Shown: one piece after another, positions 25,740 to 34,219 of the stretch
Numbering within the stretch: position 1 is the first letter of the stretch
How the letters are laid out: each line of letters opens with the position of its first letter
Assembly: GCF_001984035.1 (NCBI RefSeq)
Contig: NZ_CP019449.1
Span: forward strand, 4,097,501 to 4,161,500
DNA: 64,000 bases
Direction: 5' to 3'
Source of the DNA: Sphingopyxis sp. QXT-31
Lineage (GTDB): Bacteria; Pseudomonadota; Alphaproteobacteria; Sphingomonadales; Sphingomonadaceae
Program-made: the position numbers and the translations under genes
Notes under the pieces: generated by a model
Told to the model about the DNA's origin: nothing
The model's database searches: none
Seen by the model: the letters and a program-made list of their open reading frames with translations, nothing else

Positions 25740-26501
25740 TCAGGCGAGGCCGATCACCGACAATTGGCGGCCATAGCTGTTCTCGGCTTTGTGGCACGCG
25801 CGGCGATAGCTGAAATAGTCTTCGGCCTCGGCATAGGTGTCCTGCCCGCCGAGGGCAATTCGTGTCACCCCCGCCGCGGCGACGAGCGCGGCGACATAGG
25901 CGGCGATGTCGAACATCGCATGGCCGTGCTTGCCTGCGGCGAAGAAGCGCTCGTTGGCGGGATCGTCGGCGACGAAGGCCGCGACGAAGCCGTCGTCGAC
26001 CTCGTAGGAGGCGCGGCCGATGCACGGGCCGATCGCGGCGGCGATGTTGGCGCGGGTTGCGCCGAGGCTTTCCATCGCGGTCAGAGTGGCGTCGGTGACC
26101 CCGGCGATGGCGCCCTTCCAGCCGGCGTGCGCCGCCGCGACGACCCCGGCTTCGCGGTCGGCGAAGAGGACGGGGACGCAGTCGGCGGTAAGAATGCCGA
26201 GGAGGATGCCAGGCGTGCGCGTGGCGAGCGCATCGGCCTCGGGACGCGCGGTCAGGTCGCTGGCTTCGTCGATGACGACGCAGCGATTGCCGTGAACCTG
26301 GTAGAGGCCGGCAAGCGCGGCGCCGGGCAGCACGGCGTCGGCGACGCGGCGGCGGTTCTGGGCGATCAGCGCGGGATCGTCGTTCGAGCCGAGCCCGCAG
26401 TTGAGCGAGGCAAGGTCGCCGCGCGATACCCCGCCGCGGCGGCCGAAGAAGCCGTGGGGGATGCCGTCCAGCGGCGCGGCGGTGACGAAAGGCGCGCTCA
26501 C
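25740..26501 (-). CDS. pgeF: Peptidoglycan editing factor PgeF (laccase-domain protein)
   Basis: The 253-residue protein has the conserved motifs of the YfiH/DUF152 fold: YQVHGN, LTADCVPVLFAD, AAAHAGWKG, GPCIGRASYEV and RRACHKAENSYGRQ. The His and Cys residues of the zinc site are present. In E. coli PgeF removes wrongly incorporated L-Ser from UDP-MurNAc peptides in the cytoplasm. It starts with GTG overlapping the GNAT stop as GTGA. Confidence 0.93.
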   Translation of the reverse strand: MSAPFVTAAPLDGIPHGFFGRRGGVSRGDLASLNCGLGSNDDPALIAQNRRRVADAVLPGAALAGLYQVHGNRCVVIDEASDLTARPEADALATRTPGILLGILTADCVPVLFADREAGVVAAAHAGWKGAIAGVTDATLTAMESLGATRANIAAAIGPCIGRASYEVDDGFVAAFVADDPANERFFAAGKHGHAMFDIAAYVAALVAAAGVTRIALGGQDTYAEAEDYFSYRRACHKAENSYGRQLSVIGLA

Positions 26502-27016
26502 AGGTCGAGCCGAAAAAAGCGGTCTTCGTCGACATGGTTGCCGACGCGGAAGGCGTTGCGGCCGACGTCATAGAAGCCGTAGCGGCGATACACCGCCTGC
26601 GCGCGCGGATTGTCGGTAAAGACCGAGAGATAGAGCTCCGACGCCCGCTCGCGCGCCCAGGCGATACCCCAGTCCATCAGGCGGGCGGCGAGGCCCGTGC
26701 CCTTGGCCGCCTCCGCAAGGTAGATCTGGTGGAGTTCGACAGCATCGTCGGCCGGTTGCCCGGGGGGCAGGTCGAAATCGAGCGGGCCCATCTTGATATA
26801 GCCGAGGATCGCGCCGGCTTCATCGCGGACGAGCGCGATCGCATAGGCGGGATCCGCGATCTGCGCGCGCACGCGGTCGGGCGGGTTCCAGGTCGAGAGG
26901 AAGAGCGCGAGGTCGGCGGGGTCGTAGAGATGGCCGAAGGTGTGGACGAAGCTCGCCTCGGCGAAGGCCGAGAGTGCCTCGGCGTCGGCCGGCTGGGCGA
27001 TCCGGATATCGGTCAT
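26498..27016 (-). CDS. GNAT family N-acetyltransferase
   Basis: The 172-residue protein has the GNAT fold. There is an N-terminal helix region (ADAEALSAFAEASF), a central strand (AIALVRDEAGAILGYIKM), the acetyl-CoA loop in QIYLAEAAKGTGLAARLM (a Q/R-x-x-G-x-G/A variant, here AKGTGLA), and the late VFTDNPRAQAVYRRYGF strand. The substrate is unknown. The start at 27016 overlaps the MidA-like stop as ATGA. It is the third gene of the lgt operon. Confidence 0.88.
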   Translation of the reverse strand: MTDIRIAQPADAEALSAFAEASFVHTFGHLYDPADLALFLSTWNPPDRVRAQIADPAYAIALVRDEAGAILGYIKMGPLDFDLPPGQPADDAVELHQIYLAEAAKGTGLAARLMDWGIAWARERASELYLSVFTDNPRAQAVYRRYGFYDVGRNAFRVGNHVDEDRFFRLDL

Positions 27017-28074
27017 GCGGCAAATCCTGCGGGCTGTGGCCAGCCGGGCGCGGCGAAGGCCATGACTTTGAAGAGACTGCCCATCGCATCGGCCTCGACG
27101 AGGCGGTCGCGCTGGGTCTTGAGGTCGGCGGCGCGGTCTGGGGCAGCAGCGCTCAGCGCCTGCAGCCGCGCGTCGATGCCGAGGCGGCGGAGCCATTCGC
27201 CCTGCGTGGCGAGATGGGTGACCGCGACCTTGGCGGGCTGGGCCGCGGTCGCGAGCGCGGTGAAATCGACATGCGCGGTGAGGTCGGCCTCGCCCGGCGT
27301 GTCGAAGGGATCGGCGAAGGCGTGTGCCTTGACCGCCTGCAGCGTGTCGCCCGCGGCGGGGCCGGCATAGCCATAGTCGATGGCCAGCATCGCGCCGCCC
27401 TGCCGCGCGAGACGGAAGGCGCAGCGCTGCATCATCGCGGCCGACAAGGGCGCGGTTTCGACGATGCTGGCTTCGGGCGCGTTCGCGAGCGCGGCGGGGA
27501 TGGCCTCGTCGGCGGGGGTGTCGCCGGGGACGGGCGCCAGCTTGCCGTCGCGACGCTCGACCATCAATTCGCGCCAGCCTGCGGCGGTGCGGACATATTG
27601 GTGGATCGGCAGCGCGTCGAAAAACTCGTTGGCGACGATCAGCAGCGGCGCGTCGTCGGGCAGCGCGTCGATATCGTCATGATGCTGCGCGGCGGGAAGG
27701 CGCGCCAGCTGCGCCGCCCGCAGCATCGGGCTGGTCTCGACGAGGTGGATCGTCCGCGGGACGCAGCCGAAACGCGCCGCGGCGCGCAGCGCGTCGGCCG
27801 CGAGCGTCCCGCGGCCGGGGCCGAGCTCGGCATAGTCGAAGGCGGGGCTTCCTGCGCGCGACCAGAGGTCGGCGATCCACAGGCCGATCAGTTCGCCGAA
27901 CATCTGGCTGATCTCGGGCGCGGTGGTGAAATCGCCCGCGGCGCCGAGCGGGTCGCGCGTCGCATAATATTGGCTGTTGGCGCGCGCCATATAGTCGGCG
28001 ACGGTCATCGTCCGCGCCGCCGCCAACTCCCGGATCAGATTTTCGGGGGTCGGCGGACCGTCAGGCAACGGCAT
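27013..28074 (-). CDS. MidA/NDUFAF7-like SAM-dependent methyltransferase
   Basis: The 353-residue protein matches the DUF185/MidA family: DYMARANSQYYATRDPLGAAGDFTT-like N-terminal region, SQMFGELIGLW, the SAM site YAELGPGRGTL, LVETSPMLRA and the ANEFFDALPIHQY segment. In mitochondria NDUFAF7 methylates an arginine of a complex I subunit. A complex I role here is inference. It overlaps the lgt gene by 14 bases, and lgt-MidA-pgeF linkage is common in alphaproteobacteria. Confidence 0.92.
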   Translation of the reverse strand: MPLPDGPPTPENLIRELAAARTMTVADYMARANSQYYATRDPLGAAGDFTTAPEISQMFGELIGLWIADLWSRAGSPAFDYAELGPGRGTLAADALRAAARFGCVPRTIHLVETSPMLRAAQLARLPAAQHHDDIDALPDDAPLLIVANEFFDALPIHQYVRTAAGWRELMVERRDGKLAPVPGDTPADEAIPAALANAPEASIVETAPLSAAMMQRCAFRLARQGGAMLAIDYGYAGPAAGDTLQAVKAHAFADPFDTPGEADLTAHVDFTALATAAQPAKVAVTHLATQGEWLRRLGIDARLQALSAAAPDRAADLKTQRDRLVEADAMGSLFKVMAFAAPGWPQPAGFAA

Positions 28075-28942
28075 CGGGTCCGGCGATGGGCTCGACGCGC
28101 TGGCGGCGGTTCTTCGCGGTGGCGACGAGCCAGATGCCGCCGAGGATCATCGGCACGCAAAGCCACTGGCCCATCGACAGGCTGGTGTTGTCGACGACCC
28201 ATTGGCGCTGCACATCGGGCTGGCGCACAAATTCGATCAGGAAACGGCTAACGCCATAGTCGATCGCCGCGACGCCGAAGAGGAGGCCGGGCTTGTAGCG
28301 CGCGTCGGTGCGCCAGAAGAGCCAGCCGAGGATCGCCATCATCACCAGACCCTCCATGCCGGCTTCGTAGAGCTGGCTCGGGTGGCGCGGCAGGTCGCCG
28401 GCGGGGTCGGGAAAAACGATCGCCCAAGGCACCGTCGTCACGCGGCCCCACAGCTCGCCGTTGACGAAATTAGCGATGCGGCCGAGGAACAGGCCGAAGG
28501 GGATGACGCAGGCGATATAGTCGCAGAAGCGCAGGAAATTCAGCTTTTCCTTCTTGGTCACATACCAGATCGCGATCAGCACGCCGATGGCGCCGCCGTG
28601 GAGCGACATGCCGCCGTCCCACAATCTGAAGATTTCGATCGGTTCCTGAATATAGCGTTCGAGGCCATAGAAGAGCACATAGCCGAGCCGCCCGCCGAGG
28701 ATGATGCCGAGCATCGCATAGAAGATCATGTCGTCGGCGTGGCGCCGCGCCATCGGGGCGCCGGGCTGTTCAATGAGCTTCAGGAGGTACCAATAGCCGA
28801 GGAAGATGCCCGCGAGATAGGCGAGCGCGTACCAGCGGATGGGCAAACCGAAGACGCTGAAGGCGACTTCGCTGTTTTCCCCCATCAACTGGGTGAAGTT
28901 CACATATTGCGTCGCTTCGGCTAAGGTTGCAAAAAGAAACAT
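28061..28942 (-). CDS. lgt: Prolipoprotein diacylglyceryl transferase
   Basis: Lgt transfers diacylglycerol from phosphatidylglycerol to the lipobox Cys of prolipoproteins in the inner membrane. The 293-residue protein has about seven helices and the family signature GRIANFVNGELWGR (about 154-167). It also keeps the catalytic HGG region (GMSLHGGAIG) and RHPSQLYEA. I chose the ATG at 28942 (MFLFATLAEA) by family length; longer in-frame starts run into the acyl-CoA synthetase leader. It is the first gene of the lgt, MidA-like, GNAT, pgeF, DASS operon. Lipoproteins in this window (18443-19057, 59780-59914) would be its substrates. Confidence 0.95.
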   Translation of the reverse strand: MFLFATLAEATQYVNFTQLMGENSEVAFSVFGLPIRWYALAYLAGIFLGYWYLLKLIEQPGAPMARRHADDMIFYAMLGIILGGRLGYVLFYGLERYIQEPIEIFRLWDGGMSLHGGAIGVLIAIWYVTKKEKLNFLRFCDYIACVIPFGLFLGRIANFVNGELWGRVTTVPWAIVFPDPAGDLPRHPSQLYEAGMEGLVMMAILGWLFWRTDARYKPGLLFGVAAIDYGVSRFLIEFVRQPDVQRQWVVDNTSLSMGQWLCVPMILGGIWLVATAKNRRQRVEPIAGPDAVA

Positions 28943-29019
28943 ATAGTCGCGCTGTCCTTCCCCAGGAGAGGCCTCCCCATAAGGGGTATGGCGAGCGAGA
29001 CCAAGAGGAGAGATGCCCG

Positions 29020-30729
29020 ATGCCATCCGCGCTCGATTTGCGCCTGGAAGCCGCCTATAATCTGATCACCGGTCCCGGCGGACCGATCCAGATCGGGTCG
29101 GTCGAACGTTTCGGGCACAGCCTGCCCGTGATCGCCAACGCGCCGACGAATCTGGCCGACTATGCCGGCTTTTTCGCCATGCAGCATGGCGACGCGACGT
29201 TCCTGGTCGAGGGCGACGAGCGGCTGAGTTTCAAAGAGGTGTATCTCGCGGCGCGGCAGGTCGCGGCGGGGCTGATCGACGGCCATGGCGTGCAGCGCGG
29301 CGACCGCGTCGGCATCGCGATGCGGAACGCCAACGCCTGGTGCGTCACTTATCTGGGCATATTGCTCGCGGGCGGTTGCGCGACTTTGCTCAACGGCTGG
29401 TGGCAGGGCGGCGAGCTCGCCGCGGGGATCGACGATGCCGAAGCGAAGCTGGTGATCGCCGACGTCCAGCGCGCGGCGCGGCTTGCCGAGCCGGGGGTCA
29501 GCCATGGCGCCAAGGTCATCACGCTCGACATCGCGCAGCCGATCGCCGCGGCGATCGCGCCGATCGCGGCGGGCGGCAGTTCCGAGACCGTGCTGCCGAC
29601 GCTGACCGGCGAGGACCTCGCGACGATCCTCTTCACCTCGGGCTCGACCGGCCAATCGAAGGGCGCCTATTCGCGCCATCACGCGGTGGTGCAGGCGATC
29701 TTCAACTATGTGACGCAGACCGCGAGCATCGTGCATCTGCTGACCGAGGACGGGCTGATGTCGGACATCCAGCCTGCCACGCTTGTCTGCACGCCGCTGT
29801 TCCACGTCACCGCCGAGATTCCGGTGTTCCTCCAGAGCCTGGCGCTCGGGCGTAAATTGGTGCTGATGCCCAAGTGGAACGCCGAGGAGGCGATGCGGCT
29901 GATCCAGGATGAGCAGTGCAATTATTTCGTCGGCGTCCCGCTGATGAGCTACGAGATCCTCACGCACCCCAATCGCAAGAATTACGACCTGTCGACGTGC
30001 AAGAGCTACGCCGGCGGCGGCGCGCCGCGCCCGCCCGAGCATGTGAAGCGCCTGTCGGAGGAGATGGGCGACGCCAAGCCCTTGCTCGGATATGGTCTCA
30101 CCGAAACCAACGCGGTCGGCTGCGGCATCATCAACGAAAATTACCTCGCCAAGCCGATGTCGACGGGGCCGGCGTCGAAGCCGCTGGTCGATCTCGCGAT
30201 CCTCGACGACGACGGCAATGTGCTGCCGCAGGGCGGGGTCGGCGAAGTGTGCATCCGGTCGGTGTGCAATTTCGAGGGCTATTGGAACAACGAAGCCGCG
30301 ACGAAGGCGGCCTTTTTCGACAATGGCTATTTCCGCTCGGGCGACCTCGGCTATCTCGATGCGGACGGCTATCTGTTCATCGTCGACCGCAAGAAGGACA
30401 TCATCATCCGCGGCGGCGAGAATATCAGCTGCCAGGAGGTCGAGGCGGCGATCTACGAGCATGAGCAGGTCAACGAATGCGCGGTGTTCGGCCTGCCCGA
30501 CGAAAGGCTGGGCGAATGCGTCGGCGCGGTGGTGTGGGTCAAGCCGGGGAGCGCGGTGACCGCCGACGACCTCACCGCGTTCCTGAGCGCACGGCTCGCG
30601 CCGTACAAGGTGCCGTGCCGCATCTGGATGTCGAACGACGCCTTGCCCAAGCTTGGCAGCGAAAAGATCGACAAGGTCAGCTTGCGCAACCATTATCGCG
30701 GCGAATATGCGACGGAGGTCGCGGCGTAA
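29020..30729 (+). CDS. Long/medium-chain acyl-CoA synthetase (AMP-binding)
   Basis: The 569-residue ANL-superfamily enzyme activates a carboxylic acid to its acyl-CoA through an acyl-AMP. The P-loop FTSGSTGQSKG lies at about 205-215. Further landmarks are the aromatic motif YGLTETN, the GYFRSGDLGYLDADGYLF region, the hinge and RKKDIIIRGGENI. The catalytic Lys is near the end (LPKLGSEKIDK). I chose ATG 29020 because it has AAGAGGAGAG upstream; a longer frame begins at 28927. Substrate chain length is unknown. It is the first of three + strand genes, but the cytochrome gene follows with its own ribosome-binding site. Confidence 0.92.
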   Translation: MPSALDLRLEAAYNLITGPGGPIQIGSVERFGHSLPVIANAPTNLADYAGFFAMQHGDATFLVEGDERLSFKEVYLAARQVAAGLIDGHGVQRGDRVGIAMRNANAWCVTYLGILLAGGCATLLNGWWQGGELAAGIDDAEAKLVIADVQRAARLAEPGVSHGAKVITLDIAQPIAAAIAPIAAGGSSETVLPTLTGEDLATILFTSGSTGQSKGAYSRHHAVVQAIFNYVTQTASIVHLLTEDGLMSDIQPATLVCTPLFHVTAEIPVFLQSLALGRKLVLMPKWNAEEAMRLIQDEQCNYFVGVPLMSYEILTHPNRKNYDLSTCKSYAGGGAPRPPEHVKRLSEEMGDAKPLLGYGLTETNAVGCGIINENYLAKPMSTGPASKPLVDLAILDDDGNVLPQGGVGEVCIRSVCNFEGYWNNEAATKAAFFDNGYFRSGDLGYLDADGYLFIVDRKKDIIIRGGENISCQEVEAAIYEHEQVNECAVFGLPDERLGECVGAVVWVKPGSAVTADDLTAFLSARLAPYKVPCRIWMSNDALPKLGSEKIDKVSLRNHYRGEYATEVAA

Positions 30730-30750
30730 CCAAAGGGGCGAAGGGAGCGA

Positions 30751-31614
30751 ATGGGGAATATGGCCGAGGCTGAAGCCCCTATCGCTCCCCCCGAGTTGGC
30801 GCCCGCTCGGTCTCCGGTGCGCGTCTATCGCCACCGGCTGCCGGTGCGCGTCTGGCATTGGGTCAATGCAGTCACCTTGCTCATCCTGCTGATGAGCGGG
30901 CTGATGATCTTCAACGCGCATCCGCGCCTCTATTGGGGCGACTATGGCGCGAACGCCGACCATGCCTGGCTGGCGATCGCGGCGCAGGGCGACACCGGTT
31001 ATCTCCGGATCGGCGAGGTAAGGATCGAGACCACGGGCGTGCTCGGGCGCTGGACCGATAGCGACGGCGTGGTGCGCAAGCTGGCCTTTCCGGGTTGGGC
31101 GACGATTCCGACGAGCTACGACCTAGCGAGCGGGCGGCGCTGGCACCTGCTCTTTGCGTGGGTGCTCGCGATCGGGTTGACGCTGTACATGGTCTGGACC
31201 GCGTTCGGCGGGCATCTGAAGAAGAACCTGCATGTTCGGCGGGCCGAATGGGCGCCGCGGCATATCTGGCAGGACATCAAGGATCATGCGCGGCTGCGCT
31301 TTCCGCGCGGCGCGGCGGCGGCGCGTTACGGCATCTTGCAGAAGCTGTCTTACATCGGGGTGATCTTCGTGCTGCTGCCGCTGATGATCTTTACCGGCCT
31401 CGCGATGTCGCCGGGGATGAATGCGGCGTGGCCGTGGCTGGTCGAGGTCTTCGGCGGGCGGCAGTCGGCGCGCTCGATCCACTTCATCGCGGCATGGGCG
31501 CTGGTCGCCTTCTTCGTCGTGCATATCGTGATGGTGCTGCTCGCGGGGCCGGTGAACGAGCTGCGCTCGATGGTCACCGGCTGGTTCCGCCTGCCCCCGG
31601 AGAAGCAGACATGA
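30751..31614 (+). CDS. Cytochrome b561/b6-type membrane subunit
   Basis: The 287-residue protein has four main membrane helices. Likely haem-ligand histidines are H36 (VWHWVNA), H132 (RRWHLLFAW), H244 (SIHFIAAW) and H258 (VVHIVMV). It resembles the cytochrome b subunits of Ni-Fe hydrogenase, formate dehydrogenase and thiosulfate reductase. A ~70-residue loop between the first two helices (WGDYGANADHAWL to AFPGWATIP) is notable. Its stop overlaps the Mo-oxidoreductase start as ATGA, so it is the probable electron-transfer partner. The ATG is preceded by AGGGAG. Confidence 0.88.
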   Translation: MGNMAEAEAPIAPPELAPARSPVRVYRHRLPVRVWHWVNAVTLLILLMSGLMIFNAHPRLYWGDYGANADHAWLAIAAQGDTGYLRIGEVRIETTGVLGRWTDSDGVVRKLAFPGWATIPTSYDLASGRRWHLLFAWVLAIGLTLYMVWTAFGGHLKKNLHVRRAEWAPRHIWQDIKDHARLRFPRGAAAARYGILQKLSYIGVIFVLLPLMIFTGLAMSPGMNAAWPWLVEVFGGRQSARSIHFIAAWALVAFFVVHIVMVLLAGPVNELRSMVTGWFRLPPEKQT

Positions 31615-32384
31615 GCGGCGGGATCATTTTGCCGCGGCGGCGGCTGATCGCGGGCGCGGGCGGGCTCGTCGCGGCGATGCCCCTGCTGTCGGCGTGCGAC
31701 GCGATCAACGAGGCGCCGATCACGCGCAAGATCCTGTCGATGGGCGAAGAGATGCATCAGGCGAGCCAGCGCGCGTTGATGGACCGCGATGCGCTAGCCC
31801 GCGAATTCACCCGCGCCGACCTGTCGCCGGTCTTCCGCTCGAACGGGACCAAGCTGCCGCCGGGCACGGCCTATGCCGGGCATGCCGCGACAGGGTTCGC
31901 CGACTGGCGCGTCGCGGTGACGGGACTGGTGAACAAGCCCTTGTCGCTGTCGATGGCCGATATCCGCGCGATGCCGCAGCGGACGCAGATCACGCGCCAC
32001 GACTGCGTCGAGGGGTGGAGCGCGATCGGCGAATGGACCGGGGTGCCGCTGTCGCGCATACTCGCGGCGGCGGGGCTGAAGGACCGCGCGCGCTATATCG
32101 TCTTCCGCTGCGCCGACCGGATCGGCGACGCGCTCTATTATGAGAGCTGCGACCTGGTCGATGCGCTACACCCGCAGACGATCCTGGCGTGGGCGCTCAA
32201 CCGCGAGCCGCTGCCGATCGCCAATGGCGCGCCGCTGCGCCTCCGGATCGAGCGGCAGCTGGGGTATAAGCACGCGAAATATCTGACCGGGATCGAGGCG
32301 GTCGCGAGCCTCGATGCCATCGGCGCGGGCAAGGGCGGCTTCTGGGAGGACCGCGTCGATTATGAATGGTATGCGGGGATCTAG
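31611..32384 (+). CDS. Molybdopterin-dependent oxidoreductase (SUOX/MsrP-like), Tat lipoprotein
   Basis: The 257-residue protein has a twin-arginine signal (PRRRLIAGAGG) followed by a lipobox (LLSAC, C29), so it is probably exported folded and lipid-anchored. The Mo-pterin domain of the sulfite oxidase fold has the Mo-ligand Cys132 in RHDCVEGWSAIGEW. The later segments RCADRIGDALYYES and LGYKHAKYL match MsrP/YedY-like enzymes. It is coupled to the cytochrome b gene upstream. Sulfoxide or other small-substrate reduction is inferred; the substrate is not known. Confidence 0.9.
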   Translation: MSGGIILPRRRLIAGAGGLVAAMPLLSACDAINEAPITRKILSMGEEMHQASQRALMDRDALAREFTRADLSPVFRSNGTKLPPGTAYAGHAATGFADWRVAVTGLVNKPLSLSMADIRAMPQRTQITRHDCVEGWSAIGEWTGVPLSRILAAAGLKDRARYIVFRCADRIGDALYYESCDLVDALHPQTILAWALNREPLPIANGAPLRLRIERQLGYKHAKYLTGIEAVASLDAIGAGKGGFWEDRVDYEWYAGI

Positions 32385-32821
32385 GTCGGATATTTCGCGT
32401 TCATGCCCCGCCAGCTGAGCGCAACCAATTTCTCCAGCACCTCGAGATCCACGTCGGCTAGCTTCTTGATGTAGAGGCAGGCCTTGCTGCTCGTATGCTT
32501 GCCGAGCTTCGCGAGCAGCGCATCGGCCTCGCCCTGCAGGTCACCATAATGGTCCCCCATGACATAGAGCGTCATCGCGCCCTTGCGCGGGCTGTAGCCG
32601 GCGCGGCACATCGTCCCCGAATGGCCGCTGTCGTACTGATAGTCATAGCTGCCGTAGCCGATGATCGATGGCCCCCACATCTTCGGCTCCTGCCCGGTGG
32701 CGCGGCGGTGCATCGCGTCGACGATCTCCGCCTCCTCGCGGCGGCGCGTTTCGGGGATGGCGGCGATAAAGTCGGCAACGGTCATTTCGGTGGGCTTGGT
32801 CTTCACCTCGGTCTTGGCCAT
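32381..32821 (-). CDS. DUF1801 domain protein
   Basis: The 146-residue protein has the DUF1801 (YdhG-like) pattern, with MTVADFIAAIPETRRREEA near the start and WGPSIIGYGSYDYQYDSG and GYSPRKGAMTLYV in the core. The GAGGAGA sequence nine bases upstream supports the ATG at 32821. It is preceded on the same strand by the acyltransferase gene with an 11-base gap, so the two may be co-transcribed. Function is not established. Its end overlaps the convergent Mo-oxidoreductase gene by four bases. Confidence 0.88.
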   Translation of the reverse strand: MAKTEVKTKPTEMTVADFIAAIPETRRREEAEIVDAMHRRATGQEPKMWGPSIIGYGSYDYQYDSGHSGTMCRAGYSPRKGAMTLYVMGDHYGDLQGEADALLAKLGKHTSSKACLYIKKLADVDLEVLEKLVALSWRGMNAKYPT

Positions 32822-32832
32822 GGCTTTTCTCC

Positions 32833-34167
32833 TCAGGTTTCGGCGCGGTGCATCAACAGGCGCGCGGCGGGGCCGAAGCCGACCAGCGCGGCGCCGAGGA
32901 AGGGCAGCGCCACGACCCACAGGCGGACGCCGGTGACGCCGAGCGGGCTCGCGATGCTGATCGCCGCGGTCATCGCGAGGCCGGTGCAGATCATCAGCAT
33001 GCCGAGGATCAGCCGCGCGTGGGTGACGTCGCCCTCGGCCGCCTTGCCGCCGCTTTCGTAGCGCGCGAAGAGCAGGATGAAGGGGAAGAGCAAAGCGATG
33101 TACAGCGCGAACCAGATCGGGCGCGCGAGCCACCACTCGGTGCTGCCGGGCGCTGCATGGAGGCCGACGCCGCCGAGCAGCCAGGCGGCGATCATCACCA
33201 GCACGAAGGCGGTGAGGTGCCAGAGATAGACGGACATGATCATTCCGTTGATGAGCACGACGGTCGTCCATGCGGTGATCCCGGCGAGCACCCGGCGCGC
33301 GGGTTTTTCGAGCGCCAGCGCGAGGCCGGTCTGCGCGATGCCGAGCGCAAGCAGCGCGAGTGTGGGGGGCATCGAGTTGCTCAGGGTCGCGCCGGGGACG
33401 CCGATCATCGCAACGGGATAGGGACCGAGGCCGACGAGCAGGCCGAGCGCGACCAGCCCCGCGGCCGCCCAGAGCAAGGGTGCGGCGAGGCGGCCGTCGT
33501 GCCAAGCATAGCCGAGCTGGTGGATCGCGACCCAGACGAAGACGAAGTTGAGGAAATTGACATAGGCTATGCCGAATTGCAGCGTCGCTACGTCGACCGC
33601 CACCGCCGCAGCGACGAGCGCGACGAAGGAGGCGAGGCCGAAGCGCCGCCATGCGGCGTGGCTCCACGGGGTCAGCGCGGTGACGATCAGATAGACGGCG
33701 AGAAACCAGACGGGGACGAGCGCGAGCTGCGCCGCCATTTTGACGACCGCGCGGTCGATACCCGCCTGCGTGCCGAACAATGTTACGAGCGCCCAGATGA
33801 GCAGCAGCGGCAGTACCGGATTGATCAGCCGCCGGACGCGCGCCGCGAACCAGGTGGTGAAGCGCCCGCCGCCCCGCTGCGTCGCGGCCCACGAAAGCCC
33901 GTTCGAGAAGCCGCCGACGAGGAAGAAGAGCGGCATGACCTGGAAACCCCAGGTCAGCCACTGCGTCCAGGGCAGGATGCCGAGCAGGTGCCCGCCCTCG
34001 ACCGCGCCGTCCTTCATATAGGGCGCGGCGACGAGCCAATGGCCGATGACGACCGCGAGGATCGAGAAGGCGCGCAGGAAATCGACATAGCGGTTGCGCG
34101 TCGGCGGCGCCTGTTCGGCCATCGCGCGGGCGCGCGACCAGAGCGTCTTCTTCGGCGATGTCGCCAT
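32833..34167 (-). CDS. Integral membrane acyltransferase (OpgC/acyltransferase-3 type)
   Basis: The protein (444 residues from the chosen start) has about ten membrane helices. The acyltransferase-3 N-terminal pattern is present: RNRYVDFLRAFSILAVVIGHWL, with the catalytic-type His, and FFLVGGFSN. Such enzymes O-acylate sugars or other extracytoplasmic polymers. The ATG at 34167 (MATSPKK) follows GAGGGGAGA and fits the family better than the upstream ATG at 34236, which would add 23 residues overlapping the regulator gene. The acceptor is unknown. Confidence 0.87.
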   Translation of the reverse strand: MATSPKKTLWSRARAMAEQAPPTRNRYVDFLRAFSILAVVIGHWLVAAPYMKDGAVEGGHLLGILPWTQWLTWGFQVMPLFFLVGGFSNGLSWAATQRGGGRFTTWFAARVRRLINPVLPLLLIWALVTLFGTQAGIDRAVVKMAAQLALVPVWFLAVYLIVTALTPWSHAAWRRFGLASFVALVAAAVAVDVATLQFGIAYVNFLNFVFVWVAIHQLGYAWHDGRLAAPLLWAAAGLVALGLLVGLGPYPVAMIGVPGATLSNSMPPTLALLALGIAQTGLALALEKPARRVLAGITAWTTVVLINGMIMSVYLWHLTAFVLVMIAAWLLGGVGLHAAPGSTEWWLARPIWFALYIALLFPFILLFARYESGGKAAEGDVTHARLILGMLMICTGLAMTAAISIASPLGVTGVRLWVVALPFLGAALVGFGPAARLLMHRAET

Positions 34168-34219
34168 GTCCCTAAATCTCCCCTCGCCGGACAAGTGGAC
34201 GGGAAACAATGATAAAGAC

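Noticed and set aside
28921..30963. A 680-codon open frame on the minus strand opposite the acyl-CoA synthetase
   Set aside because: It mirrors the codon pattern of the plus-strand gene, shows no motif, and runs across lgt and synthetase boundaries.
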